A program made the translations under genes and the position numbers. A stretch of DNA of 64,000 bases. It comes from Raineya sp. Lineage in GTDB: Bacteria; Bacteroidota; Bacteroidia; Cytophagales; Thermonemataceae. The stretch covers positions 496,001 to 560,000 of the forward strand of contig JALONN010000001.1 of assembly GCA_025454915.1 (NCBI GenBank), written 5' to 3'. This document shows positions 50,138 through 59,440 of this stretch, piece after piece. The number at the start of each line of letters is the position of its first letter. Positions within the stretch are counted from its first letter, which is position 1. The notes beneath the pieces are model-generated. The model saw nothing but the letters and a program-made list of their open reading frames with translations. It did not search any database and was not told the origin of the DNA.

Positions 50138-51199
50138 TTAGTTTAAGATGCTTTTTAAATCTGTTTCATTTGCTTTTACCCATTCAAAAATATCCTGAAT
50201 AATCCCTTGTACAGAGATAGAAGGCTTCCATGCTGATAGCTTTTCTATTTTTTCATTATCAGTCAGATAAATCCTTAAATCTGCTACTCGGTTTTCAACT
50301 ACTTTGGTAATATCAATCTTGTTGCCTGTTACTTCTTCACAAACTTTTGTAAGTTCCTGCAGAGAGATACTGGTTTGTAAACCACCACCCACATTGAATG
50401 TTTCGCCATTGACTTTCTCAAAATGATGAATCTGCCAATCAAGTAAATGAAATAGATCTTGAATATGTAAAATATCTCTCACTTGTTTTCCTTCACCACC
50501 ATATCCAAAATATCCTAATTTCCCTTTCCAAAAATGCCTTGCAACCCATAAAACGACTACTCCCTGATCAACTTTACCCATTTGCCAAGCCCCTGTAAGA
50601 ACACCACAACGATTAACAACTGTCTGAAGTCCAGCTAATTCATTATATTCCTGAATCAATAATTCTGAAGCCAGTTTGGTTGCACCATAAAACGACCGAC
50701 TTCCCTGTAATGTAAAATCTTCGGTAATTCCTTTAGAAGAAACACCTTTTAGTGTTTGATTATCAGACCACTTAAATCTGGTGGTATCTTCTATAAACTG
50801 AACATTTTCAAGATGTTTGATAGGGTAAACTCGACTAGTGGAAAGAAATACAAACTTGGCTTTATTTCTTTTGGCAAGCTCTAAACAATTCACTGTTCCA
50901 AGCAGATTATTATTCACAACTTGTTCTACTGGAGAGGTGATACCTGCCAAAACAGAGGGTTCTGCCGAAGCATCAATAATGACATCAAAACCTTCTAACT
51001 CTACCAAATCTTCTTTATTACGAATATCTCCATGAACAAAATGAATCTGATGAGCTTTTAAACGAGGGAGGTTTAATTCAGAGCCTCTGCGTTTTAGATT
51101 GTCTAGACATGTAATTTGATAATCTTGATATTTATTTTTGAAATGAATAGCAATGTTTGAGCCAGCAAAACCTGCTCCGCCAGTAATGAGTATATTCAT
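50138..51199 (-). CDS. NAD-dependent sugar-nucleotide epimerase/dehydratase
   Basis: 353 residues. Rossmann motif ILITGGAGFAGSNIA; SDR catalytic S...Y-x-x-x-K (SRSFYGATKLASELL); NRCGVLTGAWQMGKVDQGVV and RDILHIQDLF further along follow the epimerase family order and resemble the CDP-paratose epimerase group as well. Eight bases upstream of the next gene, so it probably starts the glycan operon. Exact sugar unknown. Confidence 0.8.
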   Translation of the reverse strand: MNILITGGAGFAGSNIAIHFKNKYQDYQITCLDNLKRRGSELNLPRLKAHQIHFVHGDIRNKEDLVELEGFDVIIDASAEPSVLAGITSPVEQVVNNNLLGTVNCLELAKRNKAKFVFLSTSRVYPIKHLENVQFIEDTTRFKWSDNQTLKGVSSKGITEDFTLQGSRSFYGATKLASELLIQEYNELAGLQTVVNRCGVLTGAWQMGKVDQGVVVLWVARHFWKGKLGYFGYGGEGKQVRDILHIQDLFHLLDWQIHHFEKVNGETFNVGGGLQTSISLQELTKVCEEVTGNKIDITKVVENRVADLRIYLTDNEKIEKLSAWKPSISVQGIIQDIFEWVKANETDLKSILN

Positions 51200-51291
51200 G
51201 GATTTGAATGTCTAATTTTTTGACTGCAAAAATATAAAATGAATTTTATAACAAAACTGAAAACATGAGATTCTTATATGAAATAATAAAG

Positions 51292-53193
51292 CTATTTGCC
51301 AATCATTAAGAAATCACTACCAGGTTCATTAGAACCAAACTCTCCATGATGGGGTTGAGGAGTAATGGTTTCAAGATAGGTAAGAATTTCGGCAATGGTC
51401 ATTACTCGGTCTTTTCCTCCATAACTTCTCAAGGCTTCCAAAAATTTACGTACAAAAGGAGAGTGTTGCCCTGGTGAGCCATCAGAGACATATTCTTTAC
51501 CACCTGAGGTAATATACCTACGAGTCTTAGATTGGAGTTTTCTGTTGATAAAAGCCTCTATTTCATCGTCATTGGGCTTAACAGGGGTTTCATTTCCACG
51601 CAGGTTTTTAGAAGCAAGTTGTGGATCAAAAGTACCACCAAAACATACATCCATCATAAGTAAAATATGTTTGCATTGCATATTATTGATGTACGTTCTA
51701 AGTGTTGCATACGAAAGATATGACGATTTGGCTTCATCATCAAGTCTTGAGTCTTTAGCCACCACATAACCTTCTCCAAAAGTTTCGTCAAATTGTCCGT
51801 GTCCTGCAAAAAAAATGAGAAGCTGGTCATTGGGTTGGAATTTCTTTTGTAAATATTCTTTCAGCTTTAGAATAGTCTGATTTTGAGTAGGATTTAAAAC
51901 CAAATCTATTTCATAACCATACAAATCCTTTAAGTCTTTAGCCACTGATTCAGCATCTGGGATAGGGTTAGAAAGATTATTCCAATATTCATATTGATTT
52001 GTTGCAAAAATGAGAGCATAAGATTTTCCCACATTTTTGAATCTCTTATCAGAAACAGAATTATCAAGTTGCCAAATGATGTTGTAATTGATTTTCTCTG
52101 TATTTCCTTTTTGGTCAGTTGCTTCAATGGTTAAAAACTTGGTATCTTTTTTTAGAATGGCAATTCCATTAAAATCGCCATTGGGAAGCACTCTGGCAGG
52201 ATTTCCATTGATAAATACATCTTTTACGCCACTTTCATCTGTTACACGTCCAATAATGCTTACTTCATCTTGTCTGCTCACCACAATACCACCACGTACC
52301 ACCACAGGCGAAACAAGCGTAATGACAGGAGGAATATCATCTACATTGCCCAAATTGATTTTTTCAAGGAGTTTTTCAGCATCTGAATAATCAGTATTTT
52401 CTTTTTTTGCCAAACTAATGGCTTTTTGACAAACATCTAAAGCATTGAGTTTTTTATTTTGAGCATCTAAAATGCAGGCATACAGGTAATTGTGTTTGTA
52501 ATTATCCTGAAGCTGAACAGCTTTTAATGCCCAATTTTCTGATTTTACAAGCAATGTTTTATTTCTAAAACCATATATGAGACTATTATGAGCCAAAGTA
52601 TAATATTTTTCAGCTTGATTACTTTGTAAAAATTTATCAAAACATAATTGAGACTCTTGTTTATAATTGAGCATAGCAAGAGCAATGCCTTGTTCTGCAT
52701 AGCTTTGAGTAATAGTACTATCAATTTTTAAAGATTTTTCACTGTCTTGGAGAGCACCTTCATAATCTTGGAGAGCCAAACGAACTAATGCCCTGATGCT
52801 GTACGAATGAGCTTTTTCTGGCTCAAGAAATATCGCTTGACTTAAATCTTGAACAGCTTTTTCGTAGTTTTTGAGTTCAAAGTAAATTTTTCCTCTTTCA
52901 ATAAAATAAATAGCTTTATCTTTTTTGAGATGAATGGCTTGTTGTATATCCAAGAGAGCTTTCTGAAAATTTTGCATTTTGGTATATGCCAAAGCTCTGG
53001 AATAGTAAGCTTCATCATTTTGGGTATCTAATCTGATGGCTTCTGAGAAATCTACAATGGCTTCAATATATTTTTTTTCCTGAAATTGAACTTTTCCGCT
53101 TTTTAGATAGTCTTGTACCTGCGAAAAAGCAACACAAGGTAGCCACAGAGCAGTAAATAAAATGGTTTTGAAGTAATTAGATAGACCAAACAT
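51292..53193 (-). CDS. TPR-caspase (peptidase C14) exported protein
   Basis: 633 residues. A short signal peptide (MFGLSNYFKTILFTALWLPCVAF) and TPR repeats (~25-250; KYIEAIVDFSEAIRLD, YYSRALAYTKM) lead to an Ig-like linker (~290-370; PPVITLVSP) and a C-terminal caspase domain. Catalytic His is in LIFFAGHGQF and Cys in LLMMDVCFGGTF. Proteins of this plan are common in Bacteroidota; they are cysteine proteases of unknown target, some linked with stress or defence. No partner gene is obvious. Confidence 0.8.
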   Translation of the reverse strand: MFGLSNYFKTILFTALWLPCVAFSQVQDYLKSGKVQFQEKKYIEAIVDFSEAIRLDTQNDEAYYSRALAYTKMQNFQKALLDIQQAIHLKKDKAIYFIERGKIYFELKNYEKAVQDLSQAIFLEPEKAHSYSIRALVRLALQDYEGALQDSEKSLKIDSTITQSYAEQGIALAMLNYKQESQLCFDKFLQSNQAEKYYTLAHNSLIYGFRNKTLLVKSENWALKAVQLQDNYKHNYLYACILDAQNKKLNALDVCQKAISLAKKENTDYSDAEKLLEKINLGNVDDIPPVITLVSPVVVRGGIVVSRQDEVSIIGRVTDESGVKDVFINGNPARVLPNGDFNGIAILKKDTKFLTIEATDQKGNTEKINYNIIWQLDNSVSDKRFKNVGKSYALIFATNQYEYWNNLSNPIPDAESVAKDLKDLYGYEIDLVLNPTQNQTILKLKEYLQKKFQPNDQLLIFFAGHGQFDETFGEGYVVAKDSRLDDEAKSSYLSYATLRTYINNMQCKHILLMMDVCFGGTFDPQLASKNLRGNETPVKPNDDEIEAFINRKLQSKTRRYITSGGKEYVSDGSPGQHSPFVRKFLEALRSYGGKDRVMTIAEILTYLETITPQPHHGEFGSNEPGSDFLMIGK

Positions 53194-53210
53194 CAGAAAA
53201 AAGTTAGAAT

Positions 53211-54134
53211 TTATTGAGTAATCAGAGATAACTGGTTTGACAAAATAGCAATTCCTTCTTCAAAACTATGGGGGGCATAACCCAATACATTTTTTGCTTT
53301 ATCAATGATAAAACCTGTTTTAGGTGGTCTTTTAGCAGGTTGAGTGAAGGTAGTAGAATCAGCTTTTTCGATTAGGTTTTTATCCAAACCAAAAAAATCA
53401 GCTGTTTTAAGAGCCATTTGATAAGGAGTGAGTAAATCTTTACCCGAAATATTGAAAACCCCTTTGGCTTTATGTTTAGCGATTAAAAAACAGCCCATTG
53501 CCAAATCTTCGGCAAGGGTAGGGGTACGCCACTGGTCATCAACTACTTTAATATGTTTGCCATCTTCCAAGGATTTTTTTACCCATAAAATAATATTACT
53601 TCGACTCATGTCTTGGGCAATACCATAAACCAAAACAGTTCTTGCAATAGCCCAATCTAAATTTTGAGTGTTTTTGACAATATCTTCTGCTTTGAGTTTG
53701 CTTTCTCCATAAAAACTCAGAGGTTTGGCTTGTGCTTCTTCATCATAAGGTCCAGCTTCGCCATCAAAGATAAAATCAGTAGAAAGATGAACAAAAAAAG
53801 CTTTGTACTCCGCACAAGCATTTGCTAAATACTGAACAGCCGTTACATTTTGCAAAGTGCAGGCTTCATGGTCTTTTTCACAATCATCTACTTGTGTCAT
53901 GGCTGCTGTATGTATGACAATAGTAGGTTTATAAGACTCAAAAACCTCCTTAATTTGGGCTGGGTTAGTGGTATCCATAGCTGCAAACTGAAAAGGAGTT
54001 GAACTGTCAATTCTGTTTGTACCTCTTGCCGTAGCCACCCAATTGTATATATTTTGTCTGGATAGTAAGTGAACAAGTTTTTGCCCTAACAAACCGTTAG
54101 AGCCTGTAATTAAAATAGTTTCTGGTGAGTTCAA
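53211..54134 (-). CDS. RmlD-like SDR (dTDP-4-dehydrorhamnose reductase family)
   Basis: 307 residues. ILITGSNGLLGQKLV Rossmann motif, HTAAMTQVDDCEKD (typical RmlD), STDFIFDGEAGPYDEEA and LSFYGESKLKAEDIV (Y-x-x-x-K) follow the RmlD order. It reduces a 4-keto sugar nucleotide. rmlA/B/C are not in the window, so the precise substrate is open. Confidence 0.78.
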   Translation of the reverse strand: MNSPETILITGSNGLLGQKLVHLLSRQNIYNWVATARGTNRIDSSTPFQFAAMDTTNPAQIKEVFESYKPTIVIHTAAMTQVDDCEKDHEACTLQNVTAVQYLANACAEYKAFFVHLSTDFIFDGEAGPYDEEAQAKPLSFYGESKLKAEDIVKNTQNLDWAIARTVLVYGIAQDMSRSNIILWVKKSLEDGKHIKVVDDQWRTPTLAEDLAMGCFLIAKHKAKGVFNISGKDLLTPYQMALKTADFFGLDKNLIEKADSTTFTQPAKRPPKTGFIIDKAKNVLGYAPHSFEEGIAILSNQLSLITQ

Positions 54135-54169
54135 GGTAAAATGATATTTGATGAAAGAATAATATACAG

Positions 54170-54613
54170 TTATTTTTTGAGCGTCAATCGAATAATTTCA
54201 CCTCCCTCATAATCATTTAAGAGAATCATAGTGTTTTTACTAAGAGACTCTATACCAATTTCTTCGGGCTTCATGAATTGCCCATTGGGCATTTTTTCTT
54301 CCTTAATGAGTTTGGAAGCATACTGATTGAGTTTCCATTTTCCAGCTTCTTTATTACCAGAGAACTGTATGTAATAAGTTCCATCTGCTTTAAATTGAAA
54401 TAGCCCAGATTGAGCAATTAAGTCAATTTCTTTTTCAATTTGTTTTTTCTTTTCAGGAGTAGCCTTTGCTATGAGTTGTTCATAATGAGGAATTTCTAGT
54501 TTAGCAACCTTCCAAGTTCCTACTACCCACTGATTTTTGGATTGTTGAGCAAAACCTGAAAAACTCAGGAAAAGGAAAATAATACTAAAAAAAAGAAAGT
54601 TAAGTTTTTTCAT
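54170..54613 (-). CDS. exported lipocalin-like protein
   Basis: Start at 54613 (MKKLNFLFFSIIFLFLSFSGFA) gives a signal peptide. About 147 residues; WVVGTWKVAKLEIP at the start of the mature part and SGNKEAGKWKLN further on fit the lipocalin-like first-strand motif G-x-W. Central Lys-rich coil (ATPEKKKQIEKEID). Ligand unknown. Confidence 0.55.
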   Translation of the reverse strand: MKKLNFLFFSIIFLFLSFSGFAQQSKNQWVVGTWKVAKLEIPHYEQLIAKATPEKKKQIEKEIDLIAQSGLFQFKADGTYYIQFSGNKEAGKWKLNQYASKLIKEEKMPNGQFMKPEEIGIESLSKNTMILLNDYEGGEIIRLTLKK

Positions 54614-54773
54614 AAAAAACATAGTTAATGATGTAAATATTTGAAAAACAAGTAAAAAAAGCCTATTTTTTATAAAAAATGAGTTGTTTACTCATGAAAG
54701 ATGCTTTTTTTTGTTGCTAAAATTACGAATTTTGTCTTAAATTGAAAACGTTTTGTTTGAAAATCATATTCTG

Positions 54774-56663
54774 ATGGAGAAAAGAAATATCATTACTCGC
54801 ATTCAATCACTTAATTTACAAATCAAACTACTGATTTTTTTGGGAATTGTACTGCTACTAACAATTGCCAATTATATAATGGTTAATGTGGAAGAAGATA
54901 ATTTGGCTGATAGTGCTTCTGGCGTGGAAGTGGCACAAAGAAATGAAATTATAGCTCAAAAATTTGGTTTCTTGGCTTTTACAGTTTTTCAAGGAAATGA
55001 AACCTCCAAAAAAGAGCTTGAAATTGCCATCAATGAATATCAATCTAATATAGACTTGCTTGAAAGAGGTGGTACAGTTGATATTTTGAGCAAAAAAATT
55101 GAGGTAAGTCCTATTACAAGCAAACCTCAATCCAAACTCAATGAAGTAAAGCAACTTTGGAAAACATACAGAGAGAATCTTTTAGCTATTCTTACACAGG
55201 CACCAGAGGTAAGTCAAATTGATAGTACAATTGCTTCAGGACAAACTACTTACAGCGTAAAGCGTGTTGCTAACCAAAATAGAAGACTTTCTATGAATTA
55301 TGTGCAGGATAATACAATTAGTTTATTTACACAAAATACAGAACTTACAGATCTACTTTGGGAGGATTTTTATACTATTAAAAGAAGAAATGCAACACAA
55401 GTAACCCTCATTTTTATTGGGTATTTAGCAATTTTCTTGTTTGTATATTGGCAGTTTTCTGGAACGGTTGTTCGTCCTATTAGACAGATAGCCAAGGCAA
55501 TCCGAAGGATTACCCAAGGAGATTTTTATGTTAAACTACATTTGAAGCGAAAAGATGAGTTGGGCGTTTTGGCAACAGATATCAACGACTTGGCTGATAG
55601 TCTTAAAAAATCTACGGAATTTGCAACTGCTATTGGTAATTATCAGTTGGATGTAATTTTAAAGCCTAAAAGTGAGCAAGATAAGCTAGCTTCTGCATTG
55701 CTCAATATGAGAGATAATTTGAAGCGAGTAGATGATGATAGTGAGCGTAGAAGCTGGACAAACAATGGAGTAGCTCTTTTTAATGATATTTTGCGTACTC
55801 AATTCGATAACTTTGATGAATTTGCCTACCAAATTACTTATAATCTTGTTAAATATCTGGATTTGAATCAACTAGGCTTTTATTCTCTATATGAAAAAGA
55901 AAATACAGGAAAATTGTATCTAAAACGAGATGCTGCATATGCTTATGACAGACAAAGATTTGAAGAACATATTTTAGATTTGAATGATGGTCTTTTGGCT
56001 CAGGCTGTTTTGGAAAAGGCAAGTATTTATTTAACAGATGTTCCTGAACAATATATACAAATCACATCAGGTTTAGGAGAAGCTGTACCAAGAAATTTAC
56101 TGATTGTACCTCTTATTAGTGAGCAGAAAATCTATGGGGTAATAGAATTAGCTTCTTTTAGAAAACTTCAAGACTATGAGATAGACTTTATCAAACGTAT
56201 TGCTGAAAGTGTCGCTGCTACAATTGCTACTATTCGAATCAATGAGCAAACCAAAAAACTTTTGGCAAATGCCCAAGAATATGCCCAAAAAATGCAGTCT
56301 CAGGAAGAAGAAATGAGACAAAACGTAGAAGAATTGGCTTCAACACAAGAGGTATTAGAAAAAAGAGAAAAAGAAGCCAGTGATGCTTATCAGAAACTTT
56401 CAGTTGAATATGAGAAAAAAGTAGGAGAAATGGCAAGACAGGAAAGAATGTTGAATGAGCAAAAAAGTCAATTGCAGTCTGCATTAGATATTGCCTATGA
56501 AACGCAGAGTAAGTTAGAACGTCAATATGAAGAAGTAAGGGCTGCTTTAGAAAAACTCAAAAATAAAGAAGCCTCAATGTCGTTTGCTATTCAAGAAAAA
56601 GATAAAGAAATCATCACATTGCGTAAAGCAGTTGAAGAATTGAGAAATAATCAAGGATTATAA
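54774..56663 (+). CDS. HAMP-GAF coiled-coil membrane sensor
   Basis: The ATG at 54774 (MEKRNIITRIQ) is preferred to a TTG at 54753; 629 residues. Two membrane helices (~18-40 and ~213-235) flank a sensory extracytoplasmic domain of about 170 residues; a HAMP linker (VVRPIRQIAKAIRRITQGDF) and a GAF domain (~330-490) follow, ending with a long coiled coil. No histidine-kinase, GGDEF or MCP signalling output is visible, so it is an orphan sensor or scaffold. Convergent with the LD-carboxypeptidase gene. Confidence 0.78.
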   Translation: MEKRNIITRIQSLNLQIKLLIFLGIVLLLTIANYIMVNVEEDNLADSASGVEVAQRNEIIAQKFGFLAFTVFQGNETSKKELEIAINEYQSNIDLLERGGTVDILSKKIEVSPITSKPQSKLNEVKQLWKTYRENLLAILTQAPEVSQIDSTIASGQTTYSVKRVANQNRRLSMNYVQDNTISLFTQNTELTDLLWEDFYTIKRRNATQVTLIFIGYLAIFLFVYWQFSGTVVRPIRQIAKAIRRITQGDFYVKLHLKRKDELGVLATDINDLADSLKKSTEFATAIGNYQLDVILKPKSEQDKLASALLNMRDNLKRVDDDSERRSWTNNGVALFNDILRTQFDNFDEFAYQITYNLVKYLDLNQLGFYSLYEKENTGKLYLKRDAAYAYDRQRFEEHILDLNDGLLAQAVLEKASIYLTDVPEQYIQITSGLGEAVPRNLLIVPLISEQKIYGVIELASFRKLQDYEIDFIKRIAESVAATIATIRINEQTKKLLANAQEYAQKMQSQEEEMRQNVEELASTQEVLEKREKEASDAYQKLSVEYEKKVGEMARQERMLNEQKSQLQSALDIAYETQSKLERQYEEVRAALEKLKNKEASMSFAIQEKDKEIITLRKAVEELRNNQGL

Positions 56664-56664
56664 A

Positions 56665-56692
56665 AACAAAAGGAGGCTTGCCTCCTTTTGTT
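56665..56692. terminator. bidirectional terminator
   Basis: AACAAAAGGAGGC (56665-56677) and GCCTCCTTTTGTT (56680-56692) form a perfect 13-bp stem (loop effectively CTTG), shared by convergent genes. It overlaps the LD-carboxypeptidase stop. Confidence 0.75.
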
Positions 56693-57593
56693 ATAAATGA
56701 CCAAACTTTAGAAAAACAGAGTTTTCCCAAACCTCAAGTTTAGCATCTGAACCACAAATAAGAGGATAATTTTGAGCTTCATGCCCACATGGAAAGCCAA
56801 AACATACAGGATAGTCATATTTTTTTACTAAATCCCAAATAATTTGTTCTGTGTTCTTATCGAAAGGAGGAGTTTCAGGCTTAATTCGTGAAATATCTCC
56901 AATCATTAAGCCTGCTAAATTTTTAAGTTTCCCAGCTCTATCCAAATGTCTCATCATTCGGTCTATGTTATAGAGAGGCTCAACTACATCTTCTAAAAAC
57001 AAAATTTTGCCTTCTGTGTCAAAGTCTGTTGATGTACCAATCTGATTGTGTAAAAGAGCAATATTCCCACCGATAAGTTTACCATGAGCTTTTCCAACCC
57101 GATTGGAGTGATGTGGAACAATAGCATAATGAACTTTTTCACCCAATAATATTTCTCTCAAAAACTTTCTACTCTCTTGTGAAATCTCCTCAATACCTTT
57201 TAGCATAGGAGCATGCAAGCTTGCTATGTGTATTTTTTGTAATGCACAATGCAAAACCGTTACATCGCTATATCCAATAATCCATTTAGGCTTCTTGATA
57301 AGGTTTGTGAAATCAATATCATCAATAAACTGAATAACTCCATAACCACCTCTGGCACAAATGATAGCATCAATGGAATCATCATTAATAAAACGCTGTA
57401 AATCTGATAAACGTTGTTCAGGTGTGCCAGCAAACTGAAAGTATTCAGCAAATACATGTTCACCCAATACTACCTCAAAACCCCATTCTTGAAGCAGTTT
57501 GATACCCTGTTCAATTCGATAAGGTTCAACTACTGATGCTGGTGCAATTACACCTATTTTACTGCCTTTGGATAAAGGAGAAGGAAAAAGCAT
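56691..57593 (-). CDS. ldcA: LD-carboxypeptidase (S66 family)
   Basis: 300 residues. IGVIAPAS at the N-terminus, ICARGGYGVIQFIDDID (catalytic Ser replaced in name by the S66 region; the family nucleophile lies in GYSDVTVLHCAL) and LFLEDVVEPLYNIDRMMRHL, plus CFGFPCGHEAQNYPL (His), are the S66 landmarks. It removes the terminal D-Ala from tetrapeptide in murein recycling. Cytoplasmic. Gene symbol given by family, not proven orthology. Confidence 0.85.
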   Translation of the reverse strand: MLFPSPLSKGSKIGVIAPASVVEPYRIEQGIKLLQEWGFEVVLGEHVFAEYFQFAGTPEQRLSDLQRFINDDSIDAIICARGGYGVIQFIDDIDFTNLIKKPKWIIGYSDVTVLHCALQKIHIASLHAPMLKGIEEISQESRKFLREILLGEKVHYAIVPHHSNRVGKAHGKLIGGNIALLHNQIGTSTDFDTEGKILFLEDVVEPLYNIDRMMRHLDRAGKLKNLAGLMIGDISRIKPETPPFDKNTEQIIWDLVKKYDYPVCFGFPCGHEAQNYPLICGSDAKLEVWENSVFLKFGHL

Positions 57594-57635
57594 AAACTGA
57601 ATATTTTAACTTTGAGTAAGTTCTGAAAAAAAAAG

Positions 57636-57682
57636 AAAAAGGATCAAGAAAAGTCTATAGTACACTTTCTATAATCCTTTTT
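57636..57682 (-). terminator. terminator of the 57715-58101 gene
   Basis: AAAAAGGAT (57636-57644) and ATCCTTTTT (57674-57682), with inner complementary AAAGT/ACTTT, form a stem followed on the minus strand by a long T run. Confidence 0.65.
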
Positions 57683-57714
57683 ATAAACTTTAGATATTAG
57701 TTTTCAAAAAAGTA

Positions 57715-58101
57715 TTATTCCCATTCGAAAACTACAACATTTCCGATATTGGCTAAAGGTTTGGTTACTCCGTTTTCTACTTTTGTAGAACTATATTCTT
57801 TTATTTTTACAACTACAATATTTCCCTGATGGCTAATAATAACGCCAGTACCAAGCCCCATAGTGCCTTGTCCTGAGATACTTGGTCCAAAAGTATCTGA
57901 CAAATTAAATTTTTTAATAATCTTGATAGCTTTCCCTTTCAGAGAACCTTTTGTATAAGGTACATATAATTTGGCTGTCATAGATTGCATTCCTGTAAGA
58001 AGAGTAATTTTACCTTCTACGGAGTTGGCAGTTCCTTCTTCTTGAGCATATATATGCAAGAAAAAGAAGCTCAACATCCATGTTAAAAATAATTTTTTCA
58101 T
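57715..58101 (-). CDS. exported hypothetical protein
   Basis: 128 residues: signal peptide (MKKLFLTWMLSFFFLHIYAQ) and a beta-rich mature part with repeated Val/Thr/Gly strands (GKITLLTGMQSMTAKL; VIISHQGNIVVVKIKEY). No family recognised. Has its own terminator. Confidence 0.5.
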   Translation of the reverse strand: MKKLFLTWMLSFFFLHIYAQEEGTANSVEGKITLLTGMQSMTAKLYVPYTKGSLKGKAIKIIKKFNLSDTFGPSISGQGTMGLGTGVIISHQGNIVVVKIKEYSSTKVENGVTKPLANIGNVVVFEWE

Positions 58102-58249
58102 AGGGATTTATGTTTAAAATGTAACCTAAAAAACAAAAAAACATGGAATAAAACAAATATAAACTTTCTTAAATCCAAAAAAGTAAAAAAAGAGTGTTAT
58201 TCTATTCAAATTAATAGCCTTATTTTAAACTTTTTATGCCTTTTATGTG

Positions 58250-58257
58250 TAGTTTTG
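58250..58257 (+). promoter_or_regulatory. -7 box TAGTTTTG upstream of the GNAT gene
   Basis: TAGTTTTG fits the Bacteroidota TAnnTTTG -7 element, 27 bases before the ATG at 58285. A -33 TTG is weak. Confidence 0.45.
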
Positions 58258-58284
58258 ATAGAGTTATGATTTTATTTTACATCT

Positions 58285-58821
58285 ATGAAAATTTTAGGTC
58301 AATATTTCCCTTCTTTTAAAACTAAACAGGAAGAGAAAATATATTTTAGAAAACTGACAGAGGCTGATATTATTCCTCTGGTAGAGTTTTATTACCATCT
58401 TTCCCAAGAAACAAGGTATCTACGATTCCAAATGATTACAGATGGCATACCTGAAAATAAGGTCTATGAGTATGCTGAAAAACTTTGTAAATTAGAAAAT
58501 AAAGGCTTGGCAATTGTAGCTTATACATACGAAGACAGCATAGAGTCGTTTGTAGGGGTAGCCCGATATATGCAGAACCTTGAAACAGATACACAAGCCG
58601 AATTTGCAATTGTTCTACAAGATGGCTTTCAGGGAAAGGGAATAGGCAGATATTTACTACATCTCCTTTTTGAAGAAGCCAAACGCTATGGACTTATCAA
58701 GCTTTATGGTACGATGCTTTACTCTAATACAGGTATCATTGAACTGATAAAAAAAGTAGCACCTGATAATCACCATTTTACTCATGCCGAAGGACAAATG
58801 GAAGTAGAAATTATTTTGTAA
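58285..58821 (+). CDS. GNAT-family N-acetyltransferase
   Basis: 178 residues. LQDGFQGKGIGRYLLHLLF is the acetyl-CoA signature (Q-x-x-G-x-G), and YFRKLTEADIIPLVEFYYHLSQETRYLRF with YSNTGIIELIKKVA match the acetyltransferase-like family often fused to acetyl-CoA synthetases (Pat type). Here it stands alone. Substrate unknown. Confidence 0.85.
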   Translation: MKILGQYFPSFKTKQEEKIYFRKLTEADIIPLVEFYYHLSQETRYLRFQMITDGIPENKVYEYAEKLCKLENKGLAIVAYTYEDSIESFVGVARYMQNLETDTQAEFAIVLQDGFQGKGIGRYLLHLLFEEAKRYGLIKLYGTMLYSNTGIIELIKKVAPDNHHFTHAEGQMEVEIIL

Positions 58822-58845
58822 AAATAATAATAATTTCTACCTTTG
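58815..58845 (+). promoter_or_regulatory. consensus Bacteroidota promoter for the histidine-periodic lipoprotein
   Basis: TTTG at 58815-58818, a 19-base spacer, then TACCTTTG at 58838-58845 match the TTTG-N19-TAnnTTTG consensus of the Bacteroidota primary sigma factor, 29 bases before the ATG at 58875. Confidence 0.8.
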
Positions 58846-58874
58846 CACCCTGAAAATTAAACCTTTATCTAATC

Positions 58875-59411
58875 ATGAAAAAAATAGCTGCTATTATCAT
58901 TTCTGCTGCCGTATTGTATGCTTGTAACAAGCCGAACCAAGAATTACATAAGCAATTGACAGATGACCATACTAAAATGGAAACTGAGCATAAAACAATG
59001 GAAGATGCTCATACTAAAATGGAAGAAGAACACAAAAGCATGGTAGATGCACACCAGAAAGCAACAGAAGGTAAAACGGATAGCCTTCATACTGTTATTG
59101 AAACAAAACATGATGAAGTATTAAAACAACATGCTGAAGTAATGAAAAAGCATGAAGAATTGATTACCAAACATAAAGAATTAGAAGACAAACATGCAAA
59201 AGGAGAAATTAAAGATGAAGATTTGAAAAAAGAGCATGAGGCTATGAAAACTGAGCATGACCAAATGCTTGCAGAACATAAAAAAATGGAAGAAGAGCAT
59301 GCTCTCATTAAATCTGAACACGAAAAAATGTTAGCAGAACACTCTAAAAAAGAAGATGGTAAGAAAGAAGGAGATAAAAAAGAAGAAGTAAAGAAAGAAG
59401 AGAAGAAATAA
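58875..59411 (+). CDS. lipoprotein with histidine-periodic coiled coil
   Basis: 178 residues. Signal ends in AVLYAC (lipobox), then ~140 residues of seven-residue repeats of the form EH-x-x-M-x-x (for example MEEEHKSMVDAH, MLAEHKKMEEEH), placing a His at nearly the same heptad position about 20 times, and a Lys/Glu tail. A long single-helix or trimeric coiled coil is predicted. Lpp-like envelope spacer or metal binding are possibilities; no family recognised. Strong promoter and terminator suggest high expression. Confidence 0.65.
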   Translation: MKKIAAIIISAAVLYACNKPNQELHKQLTDDHTKMETEHKTMEDAHTKMEEEHKSMVDAHQKATEGKTDSLHTVIETKHDEVLKQHAEVMKKHEELITKHKELEDKHAKGEIKDEDLKKEHEAMKTEHDQMLAEHKKMEEEHALIKSEHEKMLAEHSKKEDGKKEGDKKEEVKKEEKK

Positions 59412-59413
59412 TG

Positions 59414-59440
59414 AAAAAGCCCTGAATTTCAGGGCTTTTT
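59414..59440. terminator. bidirectional terminator
   Basis: AAAAAGCCCTGAA (59414-59426) and TTCAGGGCTTTTT (59428-59440) form a near-perfect palindrome between convergent genes, with T runs on both strands. Confidence 0.9.

Noticed and set aside
54774..56663. Histidine kinase or chemoreceptor call for the HAMP-GAF protein
   Set aside because: No H-box, ATPase N/G boxes or chemoreceptor hairpin tip are visible in the C-terminal coiled coil.
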